Of a DNA stretch of 64,000 nucleotides, positions 25,739 through 33,687 are shown piece after piece (positions within the stretch are counted from its first letter, which is position 1; every line of letters begins with the position of its first letter). Both the position numbers and the translations under genes were made by a program. Under the pieces are notes generated by a model. That model was not told the origin of the DNA. It saw only the letters and a program-made list of their open reading frames with translations, and ran no database searches. Where the stretch lies: assembly GCF_002236105.1 (NCBI RefSeq), contig NZ_NIWU01000005.1, forward strand, positions 310,001 to 374,000, given 5' to 3'. Origin of the DNA: Pseudomonas umsongensis (lineage in GTDB: Bacteria > Pseudomonadota > Gammaproteobacteria > Pseudomonadales > Pseudomonadaceae).

Positions 25739-27295
25739 TCAGTTCGCCACGCCGTCAGCGCGTTGGCGCGGCAAAGCCAGTTGCAGCAGGTTGGATTCAT
25801 TGGCCTGTTCGCGGCTCAGTTCGCCGCGCAGTGCGCCTTCGCACAACACCAGGATGCGGTCGGAAATGCCCATCACTTCCATCAGGTCGCTGGACACCAC
25901 GATCACCGCAATGCCGCTGGCGGCCAGGTTATGGATGATCTGGTAGATTTCGGCCTTGGCGCCGATGTCGATGCCACGGGTGGGCTCGTCGAGCAGCAGG
26001 ACTTTCATTGGCATCGACAGCCAGCGACCGAGAATGGCCTTCTGCTGGTTGCCACCGGACAGGAACTTGATCTGTTGCCCGGCGTGTGGCGTTTTTACCT
26101 TCAGCGCCTTGATCTGCTTGTCGGCGTTGCCCTTCTCCCACAGGCCACGCAACAGGCAACCAAAGGTTGAATGCGCACCACGGGCGCTGATGTTGATGTT
26201 CTCGGCGACGCTTGCCAGCGGCAGGATGCCCTCCTTCTTGCGGTCTTCGGGACAGAGCAGGATCCCGGCCGCAATCGCATCCCGGGGCGAGCGCAGTTTC
26301 AGTTCATGGCCGCGCAGTTCAAGACGGCCGGCGCTGTTGCGTTCCAGCCCGCTAAGCAGGCGAAACAATTCCGTGCGCCCCGCGCCGACCAGGCCGAACA
26401 AGCCAAGGATCTCGCCCTTGTGCGCATCGAAACTCACCGGTTCGCGCAGGCCTGGCCCGAGCAGGCGGTCGACCTTCAACGCCACCGCGCCGCGCTGGCG
26501 CGGGCGGTAATCGTAGATGTCCTGAATGTCCCGACCGACCATGCAGGTGACCAACTGATCATGGGTCAACTCGCTCATGTCTTCGAAGGTGCGCACGTAA
26601 CGGCCGTCCTTGAACACCGTCACCGCGTTGCAGATGCGGAACACTTCCTCCATGCGATGGGAGACGTAGAGCACCACTTTGCCTTCATCGCGCAGCCGAC
26701 CGATGATCGCCATCAAGCGGTCGATCTCCCGCGCCGAAAGACTGCTGGTGGGCTCGTCGAAAGCAATGACATGCGCGCCACGGGACAAGGCCTTGGCGAT
26801 CTCGACCAGCTGCCGCTGACCGAGCGACAGGCGCCCGACTTTCTCCTGCGGGTCGATTTCGTCGGCCAGCCCCCTGAGACAGGCCAGGGCTTGCTGGCGC
26901 AAAGTTGCGCGATTGATCAAACCGAAACTGGCCGGCAAGTGACCGAGAAACAGATTTTCCGCCACGGTCATTTCCGGCACCAGGTGCAGTTCCTGATGAA
27001 TCACCGCGACCCCGCTGCCAATGCTGTCGGCCGTGGACTTGAACGCCATCGTCTGGCCGCCTATCTGCAGGTCGCCACTGCTCGGGGTGTAGGCGCCGCC
27101 GAGGATTTTCAGCAGGGTCGACTTGCCGGCACCGTTCTCGCCCATCAAGGCATGAACCTGCCCCGGATGGGCGACGAAGTTAATGTTGTCCAGCGCCTTC
27201 ACACCGGGAAAGGTTTTGCCGATCCCGTTGAAGCGCAAGCTGCCACTGCCACTCAAAGAGCTGCCGGTGTGTTGTTGTACTTGTGTTTGCGCCAT
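25739..27295 (-). CDS. araG: L-arabinose ABC transporter ATP-binding protein
   Basis: 518 residues from the ATG at 27295 (MAQTQVQQHTGSS). Tandem ABC domains: the first with GENGAGKST, LSLGQRQLVEIAKAL and IAFDEPTSSL; the second with GLVGAGRTELF, LSGGNQQKAILGRWL and LLLDEPTRGID. A degenerate Walker A in the second half is normal for sugar importers of this class. Energises uptake through AraH. Confidence 0.92.
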   Translation of the reverse strand: MAQTQVQQHTGSSLSGSGSLRFNGIGKTFPGVKALDNINFVAHPGQVHALMGENGAGKSTLLKILGGAYTPSSGDLQIGGQTMAFKSTADSIGSGVAVIHQELHLVPEMTVAENLFLGHLPASFGLINRATLRQQALACLRGLADEIDPQEKVGRLSLGQRQLVEIAKALSRGAHVIAFDEPTSSLSAREIDRLMAIIGRLRDEGKVVLYVSHRMEEVFRICNAVTVFKDGRYVRTFEDMSELTHDQLVTCMVGRDIQDIYDYRPRQRGAVALKVDRLLGPGLREPVSFDAHKGEILGLFGLVGAGRTELFRLLSGLERNSAGRLELRGHELKLRSPRDAIAAGILLCPEDRKKEGILPLASVAENINISARGAHSTFGCLLRGLWEKGNADKQIKALKVKTPHAGQQIKFLSGGNQQKAILGRWLSMPMKVLLLDEPTRGIDIGAKAEIYQIIHNLAASGIAVIVVSSDLMEVMGISDRILVLCEGALRGELSREQANESNLLQLALPRQRADGVAN

Positions 27296-27359
27296 AACCA
27301 CCTCATCGCACAGATCAGGCAACCCCGTTGCCAGGGTCACCGATGAAATCAACCGGCCC

Positions 27360-28364
27360 TCAGTTCCACAGGCCGATCTTTTCCAGTTCCTGCTTGAAGT
27401 TGTCTCGCGTGATCAGTGTCACGTCGTCCATGGCGGTGTATTTCGCCGGTTCTTTGCCGCTGGTGACCCACTCGTACATCATGCTGGCGGTGTTGTAGCC
27501 CTCGATGTGCGGGCTTGGCAGCATCGACCCGTAGAAGCCGCTGTCGGGTTTCTTAAGCTCGCCAATGGCGTCGGTGCCGTTGATGCCGATGCCGATCACG
27601 TTCGACGCGGCAAAGCCGGCGGCTTCAGTGGCACGCACGCCGCCCAGCACAGTGTTGTCGTTCATACCGCCGATAATCAGGTTCTTCGCCGCGCTCGGTA
27701 GCTTCACCAGTGCCGAGTTGGTGGCGTCCATGCTGCCTGGTACGTCGAGGGTTTTCAGGGCCGCGAACAGGATGTGGTCTTTGGGCATGCCGGCATCTTC
27801 CAGCGCCTTGACCGAGCCGTCGGTGCGTTTCTTGCCGGTGTCGAGTTCGTTGAAGGTATTGATCACCGCATAGGTGTCTTTCCACTCCCAACCGCGCTTC
27901 TTCGCCTCGGTGGCCATGGCGCTGCCTTGCTTCTGGCCGACTTCAAAGGCGGCCATGCCCAGGTAAGGGACGTCCTCCATGAACTTGCCGCTGGCATCGA
28001 CGAAGCGGTCATCCACGGCGATCACTTTCAAGCCATTGAGCTTGGCCTTGGCCATGATTGCAGGGCCCAGGGACACGTCCGGCGGGCAGATCACGAAACC
28101 CTTGGCACCGTTGGCCGCCAGGCTGTCGATGGCCGACAGGGTTTTCTCACCGTCAGGCACGGCGATCTTGATCAGGGTGAAGCCCTTTTCCTTGCCAGCC
28201 TTTTCAGCGAAGGCCCATTCGGTCTGGAACCAGGGCTCCTCCGCTTGCTTGACCAGGAAACCGATTTTCACTTCCTCAGCCGCCAGCAGCGTGCTGCTCA
28301 GGCTGAACGCGCTGACCGCCACGGCGGCGCAGCATAGGGAACGGATGGCATGACGACGATTCAT
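27360..28364 (-). CDS. araF: L-arabinose-binding periplasmic protein
   Basis: 334 residues from the ATG at 28364, behind CAAGGAGTCAGCTT, with a signal peptide ending LLAAEE. Long stretches match my memory of E. coli AraF: KIGFLVKQAEEPWFQTEW, KIAVPDGEKTLSAIDSLAA, GMNDNTVLGGVRATE, FYGSMLPSP. AraF proteins bind L-arabinose and also D-galactose. That fits a neighbourhood devoted to galactonate breakdown. It has its own operator at 28411-28424. Confidence 0.93.
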   Translation of the reverse strand: MNRRHAIRSLCCAAVAVSAFSLSSTLLAAEEVKIGFLVKQAEEPWFQTEWAFAEKAGKEKGFTLIKIAVPDGEKTLSAIDSLAANGAKGFVICPPDVSLGPAIMAKAKLNGLKVIAVDDRFVDASGKFMEDVPYLGMAAFEVGQKQGSAMATEAKKRGWEWKDTYAVINTFNELDTGKKRTDGSVKALEDAGMPKDHILFAALKTLDVPGSMDATNSALVKLPSAAKNLIIGGMNDNTVLGGVRATEAAGFAASNVIGIGINGTDAIGELKKPDSGFYGSMLPSPHIEGYNTASMMYEWVTSGKEPAKYTAMDDVTLITRDNFKQELEKIGLWN

Positions 28365-28410
28365 AAGCTGACTCCTTGTTGTTTTTGTTGAGCGTAGTGC
28401 CAATAGTCAT

Positions 28411-28424
28411 ATCGTATGATGATT
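28411..28424 (-). promoter_or_regulatory. Operator-like site upstream of araF
   Basis: Minus strand AATCATCATACGAT. The same 14-mer with one change (AATCATCATATGAT) lies upstream of the FadR-type regulator gene at 31281-31294. It begins 47 bp upstream of the araF start. Confidence 0.5.
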
Positions 28425-28463
28425 GAATTTCAGGCGCAGTTTTGCACCTGAGACCCGGATGAC

Positions 28464-29282
28464 CTAGTCGTGGTACATCACTGAGCGCCCGCCATCGATG
28501 GTGATGCACGAAGCGTTGATGAACGGTGCTTCATCACTGGCCAGGAACACCGCGGTCATGGCCACCTCGATTGGCTGGCCGATGCGCCGCGGCGGGTGCA
28601 GGTCGAAGGCGCGCTGACGTTCGGCATGGGGGTCGGCAAAGCCGTTCCAGTAGTCGACGTTCAATTGGGTTTCGATGTAGCCCGGCGCGATGGCGTTGAC
28701 GCGAATGCCCTTGGGTGCGTATTCGATACCCAGGGCGCGGGTCAGGCCGAGCAGGCCGTGCTTGGCTACCGGATAAGGGAAGCAGCCTGGAATGATGTGG
28801 GTGGAATGGGTGGAGGCGATGTTGATGATGCTGCCGATGCCCTGCTCGATCATCTGCGGCAATACGGCCTTGCAGCCGTACCAGGCACCGTCCAGGTCAA
28901 TGGCGAAGCAGCGACGCCAGTCTTCCTCGGTCATTTCCAACGGATCTCGGAACACGTTGACCCCGGCGCAGTTGACCAGCACGTCGATCCGCCCGTGAAG
29001 CTCAACCGCCAGCCTGGCCATCGCCTGCAAGTCCTGCTGCTGGGAAACGTCGGCCTTGATCGCCACCACGTCAGCCCCTTTGCTCCGCCACTGTACCGCG
29101 ACGTTTTCGACTTTTTCGGCCTGGATATCGCTGATGACCAGCTTGGCTTGCTGGGAAGCGAAGGTTGCAACGATCGCCTCGCCGATGCCCTGGGCGGCGC
29201 CGGTCAACAGTACGACTTTGTTTTTCAGGCGCTCGCCCTTGGGTGCCTCGGGCACCGGCGGTAACGAAAGAGGTTCAGCCAT
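28464..29282 (-). CDS. SDR sugar 1-dehydrogenase (probable D-galactose/L-arabinose dehydrogenase)
   Basis: 272 residues of the short-chain dehydrogenase family: cofactor loop TGAAQGIGEA, NCAGVN, catalytic Ser in NIASTHSTH and YPVAKHG with Tyr-x3-Lys. Context gives the substrate: an AraF-type importer downstream, a lactonase upstream and a galactonate operon nearby. Oxidation of the aldose to its lactone is the obvious role. Sequence alone cannot separate galactose from arabinose. An AGGAGT ribosome-binding site precedes the ATG; a roughly 200-nt leader lies upstream. Confidence 0.8.
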   Translation of the reverse strand: MAEPLSLPPVPEAPKGERLKNKVVLLTGAAQGIGEAIVATFASQQAKLVISDIQAEKVENVAVQWRSKGADVVAIKADVSQQQDLQAMARLAVELHGRIDVLVNCAGVNVFRDPLEMTEEDWRRCFAIDLDGAWYGCKAVLPQMIEQGIGSIINIASTHSTHIIPGCFPYPVAKHGLLGLTRALGIEYAPKGIRVNAIAPGYIETQLNVDYWNGFADPHAERQRAFDLHPPRRIGQPIEVAMTAVFLASDEAPFINASCITIDGGRSVMYHD

Positions 29283-29323
29283 GGATCAGGACTCCTGTTC
29301 GAAAGCACGACGAAAACCGGACG

Positions 29324-29437
29324 TCAGGTCCGGTCAAAAGGGCGTTGAGGAAGAAACAGGCAGGCGCGAAACGTTTCAGCATCGGGGTGCTTTGAAACGC
29401 GGACTCCACGAGGGAGTGCGGGGGAATATCGCTGCAT
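29324..29437 (-). other. Upstream ORF (37 codons) with hairpin at its stop, in the dehydrogenase leader
   Basis: Minus strand ATG at 29437 begins ATGCAG behind AACAGGTGAAGTG, nearly the same start context as dgoK. It runs 37 codons, in a frame unrelated to DgoK after codon 2, to TGA at 29326-29324, 41 nt before the dehydrogenase ATG. An ACCGGAC/GTCCGGT hairpin (29334-29328, 29322-29316) followed by TTTT sits over the stop. It may be a relic of promoter duplication or a translated leader. Confidence 0.45.
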
Positions 29438-29490
29438 CACTTCACCTGTTTTGTTTTTGTAAGTGTGAATGCGTGTAACTGATGGCGCCG

Positions 29491-29548
29491 ACTATAAACC
29501 CGACGCGCAGGAAATCTCAATATATATATTCGCATCCCATATTTAGGG
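29491..29548 (-). promoter_or_regulatory. Promoter/operator of the sugar dehydrogenase gene, copy of the dgoK promoter
   Basis: Minus strand TTGAGA (29520-29515), 18-bp spacer, TATAGT (29496-29491), identical in both boxes and spacing to the dgoK promoter. The operator half CTCAATATAT (29516-29525) is conserved. The other half (29539-29548) is degenerate but at the same 23-bp distance. Confidence 0.65.
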
Positions 29549-29550
29549 AT

Positions 29551-30426
29551 TTAACCTGAAAATCGGCTACAGGACTTTCCTGCAACGTCGACGCGAATCG
29601 CCAGCACTGCCCCATCCAGCGGATGCCCAAGGGGGCTCGCGGCGCTGGTGATGTACAGGGTTTTCAAGCCCGCATCGCCAAATACGCAACTGGTCGGACG
29701 GCTGACGGGCAGTTCGATTACCCGATCGACCTGCCCGTCAGGTGTCAGCCTGAGCAGGCAACTGCCGTCCCATCGGGCATTCCAGACAAAACCCTCGGCA
29801 TCCATTGCCGAGCCGTCCGGGCCGCCGAGTGGATGAGGACCGAACCAGGCCTGTGCCGGGTCAAGATGGCCATCGGCACGAATAAAGTATCTGCACAACG
29901 TGCCGTCGAGACTGTCACCGAAATAGACGGTAGTGGCGTCGTCGCTCCACAACAATGTATTGGGGATACCCAGTCCACGCAGCAGTGGCGTGACCCGCGC
30001 ATCGCTATCGATTCGGAACAGGCCACCGCAACGCCGTTCGACGGGCAGGTCTTCGCCCTGCTCGCCGATGTTGTTCTGCATGGTGCCAAGCCACAGCCTG
30101 CCCTGGGCATCGCAGCGGGCTTCGTTCGCGCGGTTACCAGGCTGCGGATCCGCGACGCAAAACAAGCTCAGTCGCGGTTCCAACCCCGGGGAATCAAGGT
30201 CAAGCCGATACACGCCGCTGCTCAAGGTCACCAGCGCATCACCGCTCGCACAGGGGATGAACGCCGACACATGCTCCGGCATCTGCCAGATCTGCACGTT
30301 GGCGCCGATCAACCGCAGCGCCTGTTTGCCGGCAATGTCCACCCAATACAGCGCCTGGGTCGGCGCATCCCAGAACGGACCTTCGCCGAGTTGCGCCCGG
30401 TGCTCGGTAACCGCAGTCAACGTCAT
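29551..30426 (-). CDS. SMP-30/gluconolaconase family sugar lactonase
   Basis: 291 residues of the SMP-30/gluconolactonase/LRE beta-propeller family: N-terminal AQLGEGPFWDAPTQALYWVD supplies the first metal ligand (Glu), NEARCDAQGRLWLGTM the Asn/Asp site, and WSDDATTVYFGDS a further aspartate. It would open the aldonolactone made by the neighbouring dehydrogenase to the free aldonate, the substrate of DgoD. Transcribed on the same strand upstream of the dehydrogenase, but with that gene's own promoter between them. Confidence 0.85.
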   Translation of the reverse strand: MTLTAVTEHRAQLGEGPFWDAPTQALYWVDIAGKQALRLIGANVQIWQMPEHVSAFIPCASGDALVTLSSGVYRLDLDSPGLEPRLSLFCVADPQPGNRANEARCDAQGRLWLGTMQNNIGEQGEDLPVERRCGGLFRIDSDARVTPLLRGLGIPNTLLWSDDATTVYFGDSLDGTLCRYFIRADGHLDPAQAWFGPHPLGGPDGSAMDAEGFVWNARWDGSCLLRLTPDGQVDRVIELPVSRPTSCVFGDAGLKTLYITSAASPLGHPLDGAVLAIRVDVAGKSCSRFSG

Positions 30427-30455
30427 GAAACCTCCTGCTTTTTTATTGTTTTTCG

Positions 30456-30520
30456 GTAGGAGCCGGCTGGCTGGCGATAGCGTCCTTCAAGAGCCGCATC
30501 GCCAGCAAGCCAGCTTCTAC
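30456..30520. repeat. REP pair (CCGGCTGGCTGGCGAT family)
   Basis: GTAGGAGCCGGCTGGCTGGC is mirrored with small changes by GCCAGCAAGCCAGCTTCTAC. Second copy of the family at 5524-5608; lies between lactonase and FadR-type regulator genes. Confidence 0.75.
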
Positions 30521-30526
30521 AGGTTG

Positions 30527-31249
30527 TCAGCCGGCTTTTTTTCCGGCCATGACCTGCGGGTAATAGCGCTTGATCGCCAGGTCGGCGTTATCGATCAGGG
30601 TCATGCAGGCCCACACACCCCGCGCGGTGTCCCGGGCGGCGATGGCGTCGGCCATGTCTTTATGAATGGGCAAGGTGCGGCGCAGCTCGTCGGGGTTGGC
30701 GGCGGACACTTCGAAACACACTGCCAACAGCGCGCCCAGGGCCGGGACCATTTGCTCGATGAATTGATTGTGGCTGGCAGCGAGAATGCACTCGTGGAAG
30801 AGCTGGTCGGCGCGGTTGTAATCGACTCCGCTGTCCACCGCTCGCGCCAATGCGTTGTAGGCTCGTAAAATGGCATCGAGCTGTTCGGCGGTCGCACGCT
30901 CGCAAGCCCAGCGCACGGCCATCGGTTCGATGGTGCGGCGCAAGTCGAGCAAGTCATCGACGAAGTTTTCCGGCAAGCCGCTGCGTGACAGCCAACCTAC
31001 GACCTGTGGATCGAAGAGGTTCCAGCGCCGTACCGGCAACACCCGCGTACCGACTTTCGGCCCGACTTCGAGCATGCCCTTGGCAACCAGGGTCTTGATG
31101 GCTTCGCGGATAACGGTGCGACTGACACCCAGTTGTTCGCCGAGGTCAGCTTCGACCTTGAGCGTCTCCCCCGGCTTGACGTGCCGGGCAGCGATCCAGC
31201 AGCCCAGCCAATCAACCGTCGAGGCGTGAAAACTGCTGGACATGGACAC
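30527..31249 (-). CDS. FadR-type GntR regulator, DgoR-like
   Basis: 240 residues. Winged helix at 1-70 (LGEQLGVSRTVIREAIKTLVAKGMLE, VGTRVLP), then an all-helical FCD domain (PENFVDDLLDLRRTIEPMAV, ADQLFHECILAASHN) with the metal-binding Asp/His pattern. The WNLFDPQVVGWL stretch after the wing resembles E. coli DgoR. Likely senses a sugar acid or lactone of this pathway. A palindromic site at 31281-31294 lies just upstream and a match occurs upstream of araF. Confidence 0.85.
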   Translation of the reverse strand: MSMSSSFHASTVDWLGCWIAARHVKPGETLKVEADLGEQLGVSRTVIREAIKTLVAKGMLEVGPKVGTRVLPVRRWNLFDPQVVGWLSRSGLPENFVDDLLDLRRTIEPMAVRWACERATAEQLDAILRAYNALARAVDSGVDYNRADQLFHECILAASHNQFIEQMVPALGALLAVCFEVSAANPDELRRTLPIHKDMADAIAARDTARGVWACMTLIDNADLAIKRYYPQVMAGKKAG

Positions 31250-31280
31250 CTCGAAGCCGTTTGTGATGGGTGTCCACGCT

Positions 31281-31294
31281 AATCATCATATGAT
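31281..31294. promoter_or_regulatory. Palindromic operator upstream of the FadR-type regulator
   Basis: AATCATCATATGAT, whose last ten bases ATCATATGAT are a perfect palindrome, 32 bp upstream of the regulator start. Matches 13 of 14 bases of the site before araF. Confidence 0.5.
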
Positions 31295-31353
31295 TGGCTG
31301 TCAATTTGATTTTGTGAGGAACTGCCGAAATCGAAATCATTGTGGGGGAAGTG

Positions 31354-31914
31354 TCAGGGCTCAAGGCCGATGGGGAAGAACTCTCCACCGCTCCACACGC
31401 CTAGCCATCGTTGCCCGTCGATCTCCCGCGTCACCGCCAGCTCTACCAGTTGGTAGAACACATTGCGATGGATCAGCGCTTCGAGATTGGTGCGCACATG
31501 CACGTAAGGCGCCGGCTCTTGAGTGGCTGGATCGATCACCACGCGAATCGGGTGCTCGGGACCGGCCTCGGTGGTTTCGTCGACATTGGTGGTGAAGCGC
31601 AACACCTGCGCCTCGCCCTCGCCGTCCACGTCCACCGCAATCGCCACGAAAGGCGCATCGTCGACCTTGATCCCGACCTTCTCGACCGGAGTGATGAGGA
31701 AGTAATCATCACCGTCGCGGCGAATGATGGTGGAGAACAGCTTGACCATCGGCTTGCGTCCGATCGGCGTGCCCAGGTAATACCAGGTGCCGTCGCGGGC
31801 GATGCGCATGTCGATGTCGCCGCAAAAATCGGGGTTCCACAAGTGGACCGGTGGCAAGCCTTGGGTCTTGGGGATTTGCCCCAGCAGGTCATTGGCTTTT
31901 TGCGGGCCACTCAT
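31354..31914 (-). CDS. DUF1285 domain-containing protein
   Basis: 186 residues, matching the DUF1285 pattern: PPVHLWNPDFCGDIDMRI, DGTWYYLGTPIGRKPMVKLF and FLITPVEKVGIKVDDAPF. A two-domain cytoplasmic family conserved in proteobacteria with no assigned function. It lies 16 bp after the DUF4823 lipoprotein gene on the same strand, so the two probably form an operon conserved among pseudomonads. Confidence 0.85.
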   Translation of the reverse strand: MSGPQKANDLLGQIPKTQGLPPVHLWNPDFCGDIDMRIARDGTWYYLGTPIGRKPMVKLFSTIIRRDGDDYFLITPVEKVGIKVDDAPFVAIAVDVDGEGEAQVLRFTTNVDETTEAGPEHPIRVVIDPATQEPAPYVHVRTNLEALIHRNVFYQLVELAVTREIDGQRWLGVWSGGEFFPIGLEP

Positions 31915-31930
31915 GGTGCTCTCCTTGAAA

Positions 31931-32539
31931 TTACTGGTCGCTGAGCCCCAACAGGCTACGCGCGTACTGCTGCAGCGGCGGGCCCATCAGGTCTTCGGGT
32001 TTTTCGTCGTGGAATGTCAGTAGACCGCCACGACTGTTGATACGTGCAGTATCAATCAAATACTGGGTGCTGGTCTCGATCAACATGATCTGAATCACGC
32101 CGGTATCGATACCAAGGCGATCCACGGCCTCCTGATCCAGCCATTCATCCGAGTTGCCAATGCGGTCATCGGACTTGGCGAAACGGGTATAGAGCAGGTA
32201 ATGGGCACCGACGGCACGGGCTTCGCCCATGGCCTGGTCAAGGCCTTGCGGTGTGCGGGCGCGGCGGACCATCGGGAAATACTCGACGAAACCATCGAAG
32301 GCGACTTCGGCGATCACATTGGGGCGCGGGTAGACGGCACTGCCCGGCGGCATAAAGGCGCCCTGGGCAATGTAGACGAACGAGTCTGGCTGGATACGCA
32401 GGTTATTCACCCGGCGGCTGTCGCTGTGGTCCAGCAGGCCGGCATCACTCATGTGGTAGCGAGTCCCTTCGGCCATCTCGCTGACATTCATGCAGCCACC
32501 GAGCGCCATAATGGCCAGCAGCAAAACCAGGCTACGCAT
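31931..32539 (-). CDS. DUF4823 domain-containing lipoprotein
   Basis: 202 residues with a signal peptide and lipobox (IMALGGC, Cys16). The mature region (GAHYLLYTRFAKSDDR, VIQIMLIETSTQYLIDTARI) fits DUF4823, a Pseudomonas outer-membrane lipoprotein family of unknown function. Transcribed ahead of the DUF1285 gene. A REP pair lies about 95 bp upstream. Confidence 0.85.
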   Translation of the reverse strand: MRSLVLLLAIMALGGCMNVSEMAEGTRYHMSDAGLLDHSDSRRVNNLRIQPDSFVYIAQGAFMPPGSAVYPRPNVIAEVAFDGFVEYFPMVRRARTPQGLDQAMGEARAVGAHYLLYTRFAKSDDRIGNSDEWLDQEAVDRLGIDTGVIQIMLIETSTQYLIDTARINSRGGLLTFHDEKPEDLMGPPLQQYARSLLGLSDQ

Positions 32540-32634
32540 CCTATCCTCCAGGGGCCGGTGACGGAAAACCGGCGAATGGCCGTAGGATGCAGCTTTTGCG
32601 CCAGCTCAAGTGCGTCGCCGCTTGATAAATCGCA

Positions 32635-32699
32635 TTCGCGAGCAGGCTCGCTCCCACAAGGGTTGGCGCCATACCTGTGGGAGCGAGCCTGCTCGCGAA
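32635..32699. repeat. REP pair (GCGAGCAGGCTCGC family)
   Basis: TTCGCGAGCAGGCTCGCTCC is mirrored by GAGCGAGCCTGCTCGCGAA around a short spacer. It separates the moaA-like gene from the DUF4823 gene. Confidence 0.8.
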
Positions 32700-32708
32700 G
32701 AGGCCGAC

Positions 32709-33677
32709 TCAGCCGCCGATAATCTTCATGACGGTAGCACCACCGGAAAACGCCACTTCCTGCTTGTCGCCCAACGCCTTGACCAACAACCGCTGTAACG
32801 CCGGAAGCGCCTGATGACGCGGCTTGTCCAGCAGATCGCCAACATAGTGGCGATTGCTTGACGACAAACAGCCATGCAGCCAGCCCGTGGACGACAGGCG
32901 CAACCGCGAGCAGGTGCGGCAGAACGGCACGCTTTCATTGGCGATCACGCCGAAATGCCCCAGCCCCGGAATTTCATAACGCACAGCGGTGGCATCGACA
33001 GGCGCATCGGCCTGGAGATATTCATAGCGCTCGCCGATCAGGCCCAGCAGCTGTTGCAGGCTGACAAACTGCTGCAGGAAGGCATTGGAGTCGCTGGCCA
33101 GGTGGCCCATGCGCATCAACTCGATGAAGCGCAGTTCATAACCGCGTTCCAGGCAGTAATCGAGCAGCGGCATCACCTGATCGAGGTTCTGGCCGCGCAG
33201 CGGCACCATGTTGACCTTGACCTTCATGCCCGCTGCACGGGCCTGGTCCATGCCCTCAAGCACCGTCGCCAGATCACCGCCACGGGCAATGCCGCGAAAC
33301 GCAGAAGCGTCGAGGGTATCGAGGGAAACGTTGATGCGTCGAATGCCGGCATCCACCAGGATCGGCAGCTTCTTCGCCAGTAGCTGGCCGTTGGTGGTCA
33401 GGCTGATGTCCTGCAGCCCCATCTGGCCGACGGCCGCCATGAAGGCTTCGAGTTTCGGACTGACCAGCGGTTCGCCACCGGTGATGCGCAAGCGCTCGAT
33501 ACCCGCCGCTTCGATCAGGTACGCGACGCCACGCGCCATGGCTTCGGCCGACAATTCATCCTGCGCAGCCACCAGCCGCTTGCCGTTGGGCACGCAGTAG
33601 GTACAAGCGTAATTGCAGGCTGAGGTCAGGCTGACTCGCAAATTGCGAAAACGCCTGCCTTGTCGGTCAACGATCAT
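32709..33677 (-). CDS. moaA: MoaA-family GTP 3',8-cyclase (radical SAM)
   Basis: 322 residues from the ATG at 33677, behind CGGAGTGATC. Radical SAM cluster C-x3-C-x2-C in SACNYACTYC, the GGEPL motif, and the second cluster C-x2-C-x13-C in FCRTCSRLRLSSTGWLHGC. The C-terminal GG needed for the first step of molybdopterin synthesis is present (MKIIGG). No other moa gene is adjacent, so it may be a second MoaA copy. It is preceded by an unusually large hairpin. Confidence 0.88.
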   Translation of the reverse strand: MIVDRQGRRFRNLRVSLTSACNYACTYCVPNGKRLVAAQDELSAEAMARGVAYLIEAAGIERLRITGGEPLVSPKLEAFMAAVGQMGLQDISLTTNGQLLAKKLPILVDAGIRRINVSLDTLDASAFRGIARGGDLATVLEGMDQARAAGMKVKVNMVPLRGQNLDQVMPLLDYCLERGYELRFIELMRMGHLASDSNAFLQQFVSLQQLLGLIGERYEYLQADAPVDATAVRYEIPGLGHFGVIANESVPFCRTCSRLRLSSTGWLHGCLSSSNRHYVGDLLDKPRHQALPALQRLLVKALGDKQEVAFSGGATVMKIIGG

Positions 33678-33687
33678 GATCACTCCG

